From: an uncultured Lachnospiraceae bacterium
GTDB taxonomy: Bacteria > Bacillota > Clostridia > Lachnospirales > Lachnospiraceae
Direction of reading: 5' to 3'
Assembly (NCBI GenBank): GCA_902796595.1
Contig: CADBPM010000014.1
Location: 62,001 to 126,000, forward strand
DNA length: 64,000 bases
The position numbers and the translations under genes were made by a program. The notes under the pieces are model-generated. The model had not been told where the DNA came from and searched no databases. It saw only the letters and a list, made by a program, of their open reading frames with translations. Position 1 is the first letter of the stretch. Every line of letters begins with the position of its first letter. This document shows, piece after piece, positions 7,470 to 15,566 of this stretch.

Positions 7470-7533
7470 CCCGTGCATTTTATAAGCGCTTTCAGCGTTG
7501 CACGGGGCTACGAGACATTGCTTTGCAATGTCT
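7470..7533. repeat. Double-hairpin intergenic element (structural analogue)
   Basis: CCCCGTGC (7470-7477)/GCACGGGG (7499-7506) closes a 21 nt loop. GAGACATTGC/GCAATGTCTC with TTT loop follows (7512-7534). The order, long-loop hairpin then 3 nt-loop hairpin, resembles the elements at 31397, 45331 and 53727, though primary sequence differs. It abuts the stop codon of the minus-strand transporter and could serve as its terminator. Confidence 0.5.
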
Positions 7534-7537
7534 CAGG

Positions 7538-9289
7538 TTAAACCATATACTTGTTATAGTAGTCCTCGTAGAGTTTCTTATTCTCAGGGTCTTTTCTAAG
7601 CTTGATATCATGCATGTACTTGGCAGAATTTGTATTTTCACTTGAAGTTCTTAAAACAATAGCCGCAATGTTCATGCTGTGATCTGCTATTCTTTCGCAT
7701 GAGTAGAGGATGTCATTAAATACGAACCCCTGAGTTGCTGTACAGGTGCCATCGGCAAGCCTCTGTATATGAGAGTCGCGGAAAGTGTTGCACATAAATC
7801 TGATGACGCTCTGAAGTGGTTCGATGGTTCTTGCAACTTCTATATTGCCGCTTTCATAAGCCTCGATAGTATTGGAATAGCTTTCTCTGCAGGCACTTAA
7901 AAGGTGGTTGAGCTCAAGTTGTGCATCATGTGAGAAAGAAATATTCTTTTCAGCCATTTCATTTGAAGACTTTGACATATATGAGGCATGATCGGCAAGG
8001 CGCTCAAATTCTCCGATACCCTGAAGGATTCTGGTTGCCTTCATCTTATCTTCTTCAGAAAGATGCTGGGTAGTTGTGAGCTTTAAGAGATAGGCACCGA
8101 TATGATCTTCATATCCATCGATCTTTTTCTCATTTTTCTGAACAGACTCAAATTTATCTTTGTCATACCCATTCATCAACATACCTGTTGCATCTTCAAG
8201 GTTATTTTTAGCCTTGTAGATCATCTTGTCCATGGAGTTGTGCACTTCGGCAAGAGCGATACCAGGGGTGACCATGAGTCGTTCGTCGAGGAAAAGTTCC
8301 TGTTCTTCTTCTGTGTCAGGGAATATCTTGTAGGCAAGCTTTACAAAAAGCCCCTGGAACCAGAAAAGAACCGCTGTATTTATCAAGTTAAAGATGGTAT
8401 GGAAGATGGCTATGTTGAATGTTGTTGCCGGATGGTTAAGGAATTCAAAATGAATAAACATATTGAGTCCGTAGAAAACAACAAGCCAAAGCACAGTTCC
8501 CACAACCTTTATGGCAACATGGACAGCGGCAACTCTTTTGGCTTTTCTGTTGACACCGAAAGCTGAAAGAATAGCTGTCATACATGTACCTATATTTGCA
8601 CCCATGATAATAGGAACAGCCATACCGAAAGAAATCTGTCCTGTCATTGAAAGACCTTGCAGGATACCGATAGTAGCCGCAGAACCCTGAATGATACCGG
8701 TGAGTACAGTACCGATAAGCACACCGATGAGAGGATTATTGAAAATAGTCATCATTTCGGCAAACTGTGGCATATCTGCAAGAGGTGCCATAGAATTGCT
8801 CATCATGGTCATACCGGTCATAAGGATGGCAAAGCCTAATCCCATGGTACCAAGGTCTCTTTGTTTCTGGGTCTTTTCACTCATGAAAAGGAGAAGACCT
8901 ATAAAGGCAAAGATCATTGAGAAATTTGCCGGCTTTAAAAGTTCAAGAAAAATATTGCCGTTTCCTTTGATACCTGTAAGTGAGAGAATCCATGCAGTAA
9001 GAGTAGTGCCGACATCGGCACCGAAAATAACACTTACAGTCTGAGCAAGATTCATAATGCCTGAATTGACAAAACCTACAAGCATGACTGTGGTGGCAGA
9101 AGAGGACTGGATAGCAATAGTGATTATCGCACCAGCAAGAAACCCTTTGAGAGGGTTGTCTGTGACTTTCTTCAGAAGCTTTTCAAGCTTTCCGCCTGCC
9201 ATCTTCTCAAGAGAAGAACTGAGGAGGTTCATACCGAACATGAAGAAAGCAAGTCCACCTAAGAGCGTGAAAATTGAAAAAATAGACAC
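7538..9289 (-). CDS. Na/Pi cotransporter family protein with PhoU-like C-terminal domain
   Basis: A 583-residue membrane protein. Residues ~1-320 hold two inverted NptA/SLC34-type repeats with the signature Q-S-S-S-A-T-T near residue 62 and its partner Q-G-S-A-A-T near 200, the substrate-binding loops of this family. About eight hydrophobic helices are visible. Residues ~345-560 are helical and PhoU-like (M-D-K-M-I-Y-K-A-K-N; I-G-E-F-E-R-L-A-D-H-A). Expected role is sodium-driven phosphate (or similar anion) uptake at the cytoplasmic membrane. Start is GTG at 9289, with AAAGGAGA upstream. A ~90 nt leader with two hairpins precedes it. Confidence 0.9.
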   Translation of the reverse strand: MSIFSIFTLLGGLAFFMFGMNLLSSSLEKMAGGKLEKLLKKVTDNPLKGFLAGAIITIAIQSSSATTVMLVGFVNSGIMNLAQTVSVIFGADVGTTLTAWILSLTGIKGNGNIFLELLKPANFSMIFAFIGLLLFMSEKTQKQRDLGTMGLGFAILMTGMTMMSNSMAPLADMPQFAEMMTIFNNPLIGVLIGTVLTGIIQGSAATIGILQGLSMTGQISFGMAVPIIMGANIGTCMTAILSAFGVNRKAKRVAAVHVAIKVVGTVLWLVVFYGLNMFIHFEFLNHPATTFNIAIFHTIFNLINTAVLFWFQGLFVKLAYKIFPDTEEEQELFLDERLMVTPGIALAEVHNSMDKMIYKAKNNLEDATGMLMNGYDKDKFESVQKNEKKIDGYEDHIGAYLLKLTTTQHLSEEDKMKATRILQGIGEFERLADHASYMSKSSNEMAEKNISFSHDAQLELNHLLSACRESYSNTIEAYESGNIEVARTIEPLQSVIRFMCNTFRDSHIQRLADGTCTATQGFVFNDILYSCERIADHSMNIAAIVLRTSSENTNSAKYMHDIKLRKDPENKKLYEDYYNKYMV

Positions 9290-9313
9290 TGTGAGGTCTC
9301 CTTTATTGTAGTG

Positions 9314-9377
9314 CGGCGTAACGCCGACGGGTTTAGGGTATTTCTACATGTTGAAATACCCATACACCCCTATTATA
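9314..9377 (-). promoter_or_regulatory. Promoter and two-hairpin leader of the Na/Pi transporter
   Basis: On the minus strand TATAAT occupies 9377-9372; the -35 is poor. The leader then folds into GGGTATTTC/GAAATACCC (9361-9353/9344-9336) with 8 nt loop and CGGCG-TTA-CGCCG (9326-9314). The short hairpin ends about 15 nt before the Shine-Dalgarno. No known phosphate riboswitch was recognised. Confidence 0.45.
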
Positions 9378-9539
9378 CAGTAAAAGAAAGAGTAAAAAAA
9401 GTATGATTTTGCAAAAAAAGATACAGAAAATAACCCTTTTATCACTTGAATTTTACGTTATTTTTACCAATACCGGAATTTTCGAAAAAGAAGCTTCCAT
9501 GTCCTTTGTATGCTTTACAGGCGATTTTACAGTCTTTTA

Positions 9540-10457
9540 TCAGCCGCCGAGCTCTATCATTTTATTTATAGGAGTAAGAGCTTCTGTGGCAACCTCTTTG
9601 GAAAGTATTATTTCTTCTCCGCCGTATCCAAGAAGTATGTTGTATATATCGGAAAGAGTAGTTACTTTCATGTTATGGCAGACAAGACCGGTGCTTACAA
9701 GGTAAAAGCGCTTATCAGGGCAGTCAGCTTGAAGGTGCTCTACTATAGCCTGTTCTGTGCCTATGATAAATTCCTTATCGGAACTTTCCTTTGCATATTT
9801 CATGATACCGGTCGTGCTTCCTGCGTAGTCAGCCATAGCAGTTATTTCAGGTAGAGCTTCAGGGTGCACAAGGAATTTTGCATCGGGATGAGCCTTCTTT
9901 GCAGCAAGAATTTCTTCCTTGCGTATTCTCATGTGTGTAGGGCAGCCCCCCTTAAAAAATTTGAAGGTCTTATCCGGACACTGCTTTTCAACCCAACGGC
10001 CAAGATTGCAGTCCGGTACAAAGAGAATTTTATCATTTTTTATGCCCTTAACGATCTTTACTGCAGAAGAAGAGGTTACGACTACATCTACCGCGCGTTT
10101 GGTATCTGCAGTAGAGTTGACATAGCAGACTACAGTATAGTCAGGGTTTTCTTCTCTTAGTTTTTCTATGGTCTCACGGTTTATCTGGTCTGCCATAGGG
10201 CATCCTGCCATGGGATTTGACAAAAAGACATGCTTATCAGGGTTTAAAAGCTTTACTGTTTCAGCCATAAAACGGACACCGGCCATGATGACATTTTTAG
10301 CTGTGGTCTTTTTTGCCGCTACGGAAAGACCATAGGAATCACCTGTAAGATCTGCAATTTCAAGAATTTCCTGCCCTTGATAGGCGTGAGCAAGTATGCA
10401 GAAATCCTTTTCTCTCTTTAGTTCAATAATTTTATCCTGTAATTCGCGGGTAGTCAT
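9540..10457 (-). CDS. nadA: Quinolinate synthase NadA
   Basis: A 305-residue protein of the short NadA class. It condenses iminoaspartate with dihydroxyacetone phosphate to quinolinate in NAD synthesis. The three [4Fe-4S] ligands are visible: Cys86 (N-P-M-A-G-C-P-M), Cys172 (G-G-C-P-T-H-M) and Cys260 (G-L-V-C-H-N-M-K). Also seen are A-H-A-Y-Q near 23 and H-P-E near 198. It is divergent from nadB-nadC-niaR and shares their operator region, so it is probably repressed by NiaR with niacin. Start ATG 10457 follows an AGAGGTATAAG region. Confidence 0.96.
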   Translation of the reverse strand: MTTRELQDKIIELKREKDFCILAHAYQGQEILEIADLTGDSYGLSVAAKKTTAKNVIMAGVRFMAETVKLLNPDKHVFLSNPMAGCPMADQINRETIEKLREENPDYTVVCYVNSTADTKRAVDVVVTSSSAVKIVKGIKNDKILFVPDCNLGRWVEKQCPDKTFKFFKGGCPTHMRIRKEEILAAKKAHPDAKFLVHPEALPEITAMADYAGSTTGIMKYAKESSDKEFIIGTEQAIVEHLQADCPDKRFYLVSTGLVCHNMKVTTLSDIYNILLGYGGEEIILSKEVATEALTPINKMIELGG

Positions 10458-10501
10458 ATCTTATACCTCTTATCTCTCTCTAAATATTTTGATTCGAAAT
10501 C

Positions 10502-10590
10502 ATTTTATGACAACTATAGCACCTGACAAGACAGATGTAAAGAAAAATATTTACAACTGTCTTGTCAGTAAAGAAAATTTGTGCTATGAT
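10502..10590. promoter_or_regulatory. Divergent nadA/nadB promoters with long NiaR-type operator
   Basis: CTGACAAGACAG (10523-10534) is inverted exactly as CTGTCTTGTCAG (10557-10568), with inner TGTAAA/TTTACA arms (10536-10541/10550-10555). The rightward promoter uses TTGTCA (10562-10567), 17 bp and TATGAT (10585-10590). The leftward one uses TTGTCA (10529-10524), 16 bp and TAAAAT (10507-10502). Both -35 elements sit inside the outer arms, so one bound regulator would shut both directions. Assignment to NiaR rests on the niaR gene in the same operon. Confidence 0.8.
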
Positions 10591-10705
10591 ACAAGAGTCA
10601 AAAGTCCAAATTACGCGCTTGCTGCGTATCAAGAAATCATTGAATAGACGGATAAAGTTTCGGATAACAATGGTGCTTTACAAAGCTATAAGGAGGGAAA
10701 GTAAA

Positions 10706-12037
10706 ATGCTTAATACTGATGTTTTGATTGCCGGATGCGGCTGTTCTGGTCTTTATGCTGCGCTTAATCTTCCAAGAGATAAAAAGATACTCATGATAAC
10801 TAAAAAGGACGTTGAAAGCAATGATTCTATGCTTGCCCAGGGCGGTATCTGTATGCTCAAGAATGATGCCGACTATGACAGTTATTTTGAAGATACAATG
10901 AAGGCCGGTCATTATGAAAATGACAAGAAGTCTGTTGAGATAATGATAAGATCTTCTCAAGATGTAATAAAGGATCTTGTAAATGTAGGTGTACGCTTTG
11001 CAAAGAACTCTGATGGCTCTTTTGCCTTTACAAGAGAGGGAGCTCATTCACATCATAGGATTCTTTACCATGAGGATATCACAGGTAAGGAAATAACCAC
11101 CCACCTCCTTGAAGCTGTTAAAAAGCTTTCAAATGTTACGATCATGGAGTACACTTCTATAATTGATGTCATAACAGATGATAAGGGAAACTGTACAGGT
11201 TCAGTTATAAGACTTGCCGACGGAAGGCTTGAAAAGGTAAAGAGTCAGGTTACTATCCTTGCTACAGGCGGAATAGGCGGGCTTTTTGACCACTCAACCA
11301 ATTTCAACCATCTTACAGGTGACGGACTTGCAATTTCCTTAAAGCATGGTGTTGCACTTAAGGATGTAGACTATATCCAGATCCATCCGACTACTTTCTT
11401 TTCAAAGGATAAGGAGGAGAGAGCCTTTCTTATTTCTGAGTCTGTCCGCGGCGAGGGCGCAAAGCTTCTTAATAAGAAAGAAGAGCGTTTTACAAATGAG
11501 CTTCTTCCAAGGGATCTTCTTACAGGCGAGATAAGAAAGCAGATGAAGAAGGACGGCACCGATTACGTCTGGGAGGATATGAGACCTATCCCTTCAGAAG
11601 AGTTGGAAAATCATTTTCCAAATATAGTGGAGCATTGCAGAGAAAAGGGCTATGAACCTGCAAAGGAGCCAATACCAGTTTGCCCTGCCCAGCACTACTT
11701 TATGGGCGGAATCAAGGTTGATTATGACAGTATGACTACTATGAGCGAGCTGTATGCTGTTGGTGAGACTGCCTGCAATGGTGTGCATGGAAAGAATCGT
11801 CTGGCAAGCAATTCTCTTCTTGAAAGCCTTGTATTTGCAAAGAGAGCGGCAAAGAAGATTACAGGTGATATGGCTGAAGGAAAGATAGAAAAAGACACAA
11901 CTTCTTCAGTCGAAAATGCTGATCTGTCATCTTATGCGGATGAAGAGACTCTTACGGCCATGTATAAGGATATGGTCTTAAATGAAATAGAAACTGAAAA
12001 AAGCGCAAGAAGCGCTGCCGGAAAGGAAGCGGTATGA
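10706..12037 (+). CDS. nadB: L-aspartate oxidase NadB
   Basis: A 443-residue flavoprotein that oxidises L-aspartate to iminoaspartate for NadA. The N-terminus shows the FAD dinucleotide fold D-V-L-I-A-G-C-G-C-S-G-L-Y-A-A. Further motifs are L-A-Q-G-G-I near 47, H-P-T-T-F near 230, S-E-S-V-R-G-E-G near 248, Q-H-Y-F-M-G-G-I near 328 and N-R-L-A-S-N-S-L-L-E near 366. It is shorter than E. coli NadB because the C-terminal helical domain is abbreviated. ATG 10706 is chosen because AAGGAGGGAA lies just upstream; the frame stays open further upstream without sense. Overlaps nadC by 4 bp. Confidence 0.95.
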   Translation: MLNTDVLIAGCGCSGLYAALNLPRDKKILMITKKDVESNDSMLAQGGICMLKNDADYDSYFEDTMKAGHYENDKKSVEIMIRSSQDVIKDLVNVGVRFAKNSDGSFAFTREGAHSHHRILYHEDITGKEITTHLLEAVKKLSNVTIMEYTSIIDVITDDKGNCTGSVIRLADGRLEKVKSQVTILATGGIGGLFDHSTNFNHLTGDGLAISLKHGVALKDVDYIQIHPTTFFSKDKEERAFLISESVRGEGAKLLNKKEERFTNELLPRDLLTGEIRKQMKKDGTDYVWEDMRPIPSEELENHFPNIVEHCREKGYEPAKEPIPVCPAQHYFMGGIKVDYDSMTTMSELYAVGETACNGVHGKNRLASNSLLESLVFAKRAAKKITGDMAEGKIEKDTTSSVENADLSSYADEETLTAMYKDMVLNEIETEKSARSAAGKEAV

Positions 12038-12888
12038 ACGACATAACAATGCAGCTTGTTGCTGATAAGTATATAAAAATGGCACTTGAAGAAGACATTA
12101 CAAGTGAAGATGTAAGTACAAATGCAGTGATGAAAGAAAGAGTGCAGGGGAGGGTTGACCTTATCTGCAAGGAAGACGGAATTATCTGCGGACTTAATGT
12201 ATTTGCAAGAGTATTTACAATGCTCGATCCTTCTACCAAGGTGGATTTCAACGTAAGTGATGGCGAAAGCGTAAAGAAAGGGGATCTTTTAGGCTATGTA
12301 ACAGGTGATATAAGAGTTCTTCTTTCGGGAGAGAGAACTGCGCTAAATTACCTTCAGAGAATGAGTGGCATTGCTACGATAACAAAGAAGACAGCTGAGC
12401 TTTTAAAGGAAACCAGTATAACTCTGCTTGATACAAGAAAGACCACGCCATGTATGCGTGTATTTGAAAAATACGCTGTAGCTGTAGGCGGAGGAAGAAA
12501 CCACAGATACAACCTTTCCGACGGAGTCCTCTTGAAGGACAACCATATCGGGGCAGCCGGCGGAGTGAAGGAGGCCATAAAGGCAGCCAAGGCCTATGCA
12601 CCGTTTGTAAGAAAGGTTGAAATAGAGACAGAGACCCTTGAACAGGTTAAAGAAGCAATGGAAGCCGGTGCTGATATCATAATGCTTGATAACATGGACC
12701 ATGACACCATGAAGGAGGCATGTAAGATCATTGACGGAAGGGCAGAGATCGAAGTTTCTGGAAATGTTACCAAAGAAAATATTGAAAAGATGAAGGATCT
12801 TCCTGTGGATTATGTATCCAGCGGAGCACTGACACATTCCGCTCCTATCCTGGATCTTTCATTAAAAAACCTTAGAAGACTGGTGTGA
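12034..12888 (+). CDS. nadC: Nicotinate-nucleotide pyrophosphorylase (carboxylating) NadC
   Basis: A 284-residue enzyme converting quinolinate and PRPP to nicotinate mononucleotide. Signatures: E-D-I-T-S-E-D near 21, G-E-R-T-A-L-N-Y-L-Q-R-M-S-G-I-A-T near 101, D-T-R-K-T-T-P near 137, G-G-G-R-N-H-R near 154, L-K-D-N-H-I near 170 and the C-terminal D-I-I-M-L-D-N-M barrel strand. ATGA overlap with nadB indicates coupled translation. Confidence 0.97.
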   Translation: MNDITMQLVADKYIKMALEEDITSEDVSTNAVMKERVQGRVDLICKEDGIICGLNVFARVFTMLDPSTKVDFNVSDGESVKKGDLLGYVTGDIRVLLSGERTALNYLQRMSGIATITKKTAELLKETSITLLDTRKTTPCMRVFEKYAVAVGGGRNHRYNLSDGVLLKDNHIGAAGGVKEAIKAAKAYAPFVRKVEIETETLEQVKEAMEAGADIIMLDNMDHDTMKEACKIIDGRAEIEVSGNVTKENIEKMKDLPVDYVSSGALTHSAPILDLSLKNLRRLV

Positions 12889-12893
12889 TTTAA

Positions 12894-13433
12894 ATGAAAA
12901 GTGAAGAGAGACGAGAAAGGCTGATAAAGATCCTGAGTGATGCAAGTGATCCGGTGGCGGGCTGCAATCTTGCAGACATGCTTAAAGTGAGCCGTCAGAT
13001 CATTGTGCAGGATATAGCGCTCCTAAGGGCAGAAGGATATCAGATCTTTTCAACTAATCGAGGATACTTTTTACAGGATGTGCATGAACTTTCAAGAGTT
13101 TTTAAAGTGCATCATTTTGACGACAGGATAGAGGATGAACTGAGTCTTATAGTAGACTTTGGCGGAAGAGTAGACGATGTATTTGTTTATCACAAGATTT
13201 ACGGGGTGGTAAAGGTAAATCTCAATATAAAATGCCGCCTTGATATAAAAAATTATATGGATGCCATAAAGGATGGCAAGTCAAAGCCGTTGCTTGAAAT
13301 AACAAGTGGCTACCATTACCACACTGTTCATGCCGAATCGGTCGAAAATCTGGATATCATTCAGGAACATCTTGCCCAAGAAGGTCTGCTTGCAAAGTTG
13401 ACCGATTATGAACCAGTAGATTTCTGGTCTTAA
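12894..13433 (+). CDS. niaR: NiaR-type niacin-responsive transcriptional repressor (HTH + 3H domain)
   Basis: A 179-residue regulator. Residues ~5-58 form an HTH_11 winged helix (R-R-E-R-L-I-K-I-L-S; L-K-V-S-R-Q-I-I-V-Q-D-I; the G-Y-F wing). Residues ~75-175 form the 3H domain with metal/ligand-type histidines in K-V-H-H-F-D and G-Y-H-Y-H-T-V-H-A. Such proteins repress NAD synthesis and niacin uptake genes when nicotinate is available. Being the last gene of nadB-nadC, it is probably autoregulated through 10523-10568. The Shine-Dalgarno is weak, so translation may depend on nadC. Confidence 0.9.
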   Translation: MKSEERRERLIKILSDASDPVAGCNLADMLKVSRQIIVQDIALLRAEGYQIFSTNRGYFLQDVHELSRVFKVHHFDDRIEDELSLIVDFGGRVDDVFVYHKIYGVVKVNLNIKCRLDIKNYMDAIKDGKSKPLLEITSGYHYHTVHAESVENLDIIQEHLAQEGLLAKLTDYEPVDFWS

Positions 13434-13445
13434 TAGAGATTTGAC

Positions 13446-13480
13446 AAAAAAGTCGTATTGCAGTGCAGTACGACTTTTTA
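13446..13480. terminator. Intrinsic terminator after niaR
   Basis: AAAAAGTCGTA (13447-13457) pairs with TACGACTTTTT (13469-13479) over an 11 nt loop, with its own T-run. The A/T flanks allow function in both directions. Confidence 0.88.
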
Positions 13481-13486
13481 TAGTGG

Positions 13487-13515
13487 TTGACAATTCTTGC
13501 TTATAGAAGTATATT
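13487..13515 (+). promoter_or_regulatory. Sigma-A promoter for map
   Basis: TTGACA (13487-13492), 17 bp, TATATT (13510-13515), immediately after the niaR terminator and 66 bp before the map start. Confidence 0.85.
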
Positions 13516-13580
13516 AGAACAAGTATAGTCACAGAGTTAGTATAAACTAACTCATTTTTTTCTAAAATCAGAGGTTGAAA

Positions 13581-14459
13581 ATGTTATTTAATAAGTTAGG
13601 TCGTAATGATTCTTGCTGGTGTGGCAGCGGCAAAAAGTATAAATTCTGCCATGAAGAATTTGATAAGAAGGTTATGGCTGCAAAGCTTACAGGCCACAAA
13701 GTACCTACTCATAAGATGATAAAGACACCTGAGCAGATAGATGGTATCCGTGAGGCGGGTAAGGTAAACAATGCAGTTTTAGACGAGGTCGCAGCAAGGA
13801 TAAAGCCTGGCATGACTACTCTTGAGATTGACAATATTGTAGCCGAGACCACAAAGAAACTTGGTGGAATATGTGCACCTCTTAACTATGAAGGCTTTCC
13901 AAAGAGTGTCTGCACTTCTTTAAATGATCAGGTCTGCCACGGTATTCCTTCAGAAGAGGATGTTCTTGAAGAAGGCGATATAGTCAATGTAGACTGCACC
14001 ACGATTTACAAGGGTTTTTATGCGGATGCCTCCCGTATGTTTATGATGGGAGAGGTAGACGAGGATGACCGCCATCTTGTTGAAATAGCACATGAAGCTG
14101 TAAAGGTCGGTATCGAGGCTACGAAGCCTTGGGGATACCTTGGAGATATAGGACAGGTGGTAAGTGACCTTGCAAAGGCAAACGGTTATTCGGTAGTACG
14201 TGAGATAGGCGGTCATGGAGTTGGAATTGATTTCCATGAAGACCCATGGGTAAGTTATGTGACTAAAAAAGGAACAGATTACCTTCTTGCACCGGGCATG
14301 GTATTTACTATAGAGCCTATGATAAATGCAGGCGAGCCGGATGTTTTCGTTGATGATGAAAATGACTGGACAGTATATACCGAGGATGGAAGTTACTCTG
14401 CCCAGTGGGAGGTTACTATAGCAGTTACAGAGAACGGTAACGAGATACTTGCATGGTAA
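13581..14459 (+). CDS. map: Methionine aminopeptidase type I with N-terminal SEC-C zinc motif
   Basis: A 292-residue enzyme removing N-terminal methionine. The first ~25 residues carry a SEC-C metal-binding motif (S-C-W-C-G-S-G-K-K-Y-K-F-C-H). The catalytic domain shows the metal ligands in V-D-C-T-T ... Y-A-D-A-S, G-H-G-V-G-I, F-T-I-E-P-M and Q-W-E-V-T. Extended SEC-C MetAPs are known in Clostridia as additional copies to the short housekeeping form. An in-frame TTG at 13575 exists, but GAGG at 13571-13574 is placed for ATG 13581. The leucine-rich-repeat gene follows after 10 bp. Confidence 0.94.
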   Translation: MLFNKLGRNDSCWCGSGKKYKFCHEEFDKKVMAAKLTGHKVPTHKMIKTPEQIDGIREAGKVNNAVLDEVAARIKPGMTTLEIDNIVAETTKKLGGICAPLNYEGFPKSVCTSLNDQVCHGIPSEEDVLEEGDIVNVDCTTIYKGFYADASRMFMMGEVDEDDRHLVEIAHEAVKVGIEATKPWGYLGDIGQVVSDLAKANGYSVVREIGGHGVGIDFHEDPWVSYVTKKGTDYLLAPGMVFTIEPMINAGEPDVFVDDENDWTVYTEDGSYSAQWEVTIAVTENGNEILAW

Positions 14460-14469
14460 GGATTGTAAT

Positions 14470-15348
14470 ATGAAGAAAAGCATTTTTGTAAGGGCGATGA
14501 GCCTTGTTACAGCTGTGACTGTTGTGCTTGCATCAAGCTCTATAAGGGTTTTCGCGGTTGAAAATGAGACAAATGTCACAGAAACCGTTGTTACCGACCC
14601 TTATGGCAACGTTGTAAATACAAATACAGGTGAAAATGTTGTGAGCAGCCCTGCCATCACCGGAGAGACCATGCCTTCAGGCGATGGAACTGTAAGTTCC
14701 GGCAGTGCTGTTACAAGCGGCGGCGCCGTGATAAGCCCTTCGGGAGTTGTATCTGAACCTTCTGTTGTTACAGAACCTAAGCCTGAAACGGAAAATGAAG
14801 AGGATATAGAGGAAACAGAAGAGGAATACGACGAAGACTCGGATGAAGATTTGGATGACGACTCCGAAAAAGATGATGAAGATGATGACCAAAATGGTAA
14901 AAAGAAACAAAAGCCAGCTGTAAAAAATGGTCAGAAGTTTTCATACAGAGGTCTTAAATATAAGATAATAAACGCTAAAAGCCGTACTGTCTCTGTAACA
15001 GGTGTTTCTGATAAAAGAGCTAATATCGTGATAGTGCCGGGGACAGTGAGATATAAAAATAAAAACTACAAGGTGACAGAAATAGGCAGCAAAGCATTTC
15101 AGAAATGCACTGTTTTAAAGAAAGTCATTGTGGGCATAAATATCGCAAAGATTGGCAAACAGGCATTCTACAAGGATAGCAGATTGAAATACATAACTGT
15201 CTGGACCAACCGTCTTAAAACAGTTGAAAGCAATGCCCTTCTTGGCACAAACAAAAATTTAAAGATAAAAGTATATAAGAAGAATTATACAAAATATTCA
15301 AATCTGTTTAAAAATAAAGGACTTATTACAGCAAAAGTAATATATTAA
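14470..15348 (+). CDS. Secreted BspA-type leucine-rich-repeat protein with acidic linker
   Basis: A 292-residue exported protein. M-K-K-S-I-F-V-R-A-M-S-L followed by a hydrophobic stretch to V-F-A is a signal peptide. A Ser/Gly/Pro-rich region (to ~105) is followed by a very acidic D/E linker (~105-150), then a basic LRR_5 (BspA) part: G-L-K-Y-K-I-I-N, Y-K-V-T-E-I-G-S-K-A-F and I-A-K-I-G-K-Q-A-F-Y-K. Only two or three repeats are present, fewer than usual. No cell-wall sorting signal was seen. Start ATG 14470 is preceded by AAGGA; this is tighter than the in-frame upstream ATG inside map. It is probably co-transcribed with map. Confidence 0.8.
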   Translation: MKKSIFVRAMSLVTAVTVVLASSSIRVFAVENETNVTETVVTDPYGNVVNTNTGENVVSSPAITGETMPSGDGTVSSGSAVTSGGAVISPSGVVSEPSVVTEPKPETENEEDIEETEEEYDEDSDEDLDDDSEKDDEDDDQNGKKKQKPAVKNGQKFSYRGLKYKIINAKSRTVSVTGVSDKRANIVIVPGTVRYKNKNYKVTEIGSKAFQKCTVLKKVIVGINIAKIGKQAFYKDSRLKYITVWTNRLKTVESNALLGTNKNLKIKVYKKNYTKYSNLFKNKGLITAKVIY

Positions 15349-15384
15349 GAAATTATTTTTGAAAGGATAAAGACTTAAAAAGCG

Positions 15385-15444
15385 CAACAGCTGCGGGATT
15401 CAGAGGGTTTACTATTGCTCTCGTTCCCGCAGCTGTTGACTTTT
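15385..15444 (+). terminator. Long-stem hairpin/terminator after the LRR gene
   Basis: CAACAGCTGCGGGA (15385-15398) pairs with TCCCGCAGCTGTTG (15425-15438) over a 26 nt loop and is followed by ACTTTT. The right arm overlaps the -35 of the next promoter. Confidence 0.7.
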
Positions 15445-15464
15445 GTGGGGACTATTGTTATAAT
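15436..15464 (+). promoter_or_regulatory. Sigma-A promoter for the SleB-type gene
   Basis: TTGACT (15436-15441), 17 bp, TATAAT (15459-15464). It starts within the upstream terminator stem and gives a ~95 nt leader. Confidence 0.85.
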
Positions 15465-15566
15465 ATCGTCTCGTAAGCTTAACAATTACGTAATAAATGT
15501 AATAGGAATGTAATAAGACAACTCGTTAAAAATGAAAAACGAGCCTAAGCTTAAGGAGTGATATTA

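Noticed and set aside
8102..9311. Several plus-strand open frames inside the Na/Pi transporter gene
   Set aside because: All lie antisense to a well-recognised membrane protein, lack Shine-Dalgarno sequences and show no domain pattern.
10562..10705. Extended N-terminus for NadB
   Set aside because: The upstream frame runs through the operator and leader. AAGGAGG before ATG 10706 and the FAD fold right after it fix the start.
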